Positions 13,489-14,333 of a stretch of 14,333 bases of DNA are shown in pieces. The position numbers and the translations under genes are program-made. Under the pieces are notes generated by a model. The model worked only from the letters and a program-made list of their open reading frames with translations, did not search any database and was not told the DNA's origin. Each line of letters begins with the position of its first letter. Positions within the stretch are counted from its first letter, which is position 1. The DNA is from an uncultured Micrococcaceae bacterium (lineage in GTDB: Bacteria > Actinomycetota > Actinomycetes > Actinomycetales > Micrococcaceae): NCBI GenBank assembly GCA_937896705.1, contig CALBOC010000083.1, positions 1-14,333 on the forward strand, given 5' to 3'.

Positions 13489-14333
<845 letters not shown>

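Overview
The window looks like chromosomal DNA from a Gram-positive actinobacterium of moderate GC content, most likely Micrococcales and possibly Micrococcaceae of the Yaniella/Enteractinococcus kind. That placement is inferred from gene order, protein style and rRNA character, not from a database search. The left half, on the minus strand, reads TPR-like protein, HAD phosphatase, 52-aa protein, tlyA, nadK, recN, Nudix hydrolase, xerD. From memory this matches the M. tuberculosis order Rv1691 to Rv1701, except that the genes I expect between recN and the Nudix gene (Rv1697, Rv1698 and pyrG) are absent.

Layout. Positions 1-190 hold the spacer downstream of xerD and perhaps the first codons of the next minus-strand gene. 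Positions 191-7587 are one tightly packed minus-strand operon with ATGA overlaps, abutting genes and 1-14 nt junctions. It covers DNA and chromosome maintenance (RecN, XerD), nucleotide housekeeping (Nudix ADP-ribose pyrophosphatase, NAD kinase), rRNA methylation (TlyA) and a HAD phosphatase. The only sizeable internal gap is 92 nt before nadK, and it contains a DnaA-box-like 9-mer. Positions 7588-8422 have no conventional gene. They hold a 57-aa minus-strand ORF with a consensus Shine-Dalgarno site, weak coding traces on the plus strand, and a CRP/GlxR-like palindrome.

The right half is metabolic. An ACT-domain malic enzyme (plus) converges on a class V alanine/serine-glyoxylate aminotransferase (minus), with a perfect 15-bp terminator stem between them. 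The aminotransferase diverges from a MalY/PatB-type PLP C-S lyase (plus). These enzymes meet at pyruvate, alanine, serine and sulfur amino acids. A small cupin gene (plus) follows.

From about 12992 to the right edge lies the 3' end of an rRNA operon on the minus strand: a GC-rich hairpin terminator, a complete 5S rRNA, a long spacer of about 310 nt with several inverted repeats, and the 3' third of 23S rRNA, which runs off the window.

I found no mobile element, CRISPR array, tRNA or defence system. Most of the window is conserved housekeeping. The least explained material is the 57-aa ORF and the non-coding block at 7588-8422, the extra tail on NAD kinase, and the Arg/Gly-rich N-terminus of the TPR-like protein.
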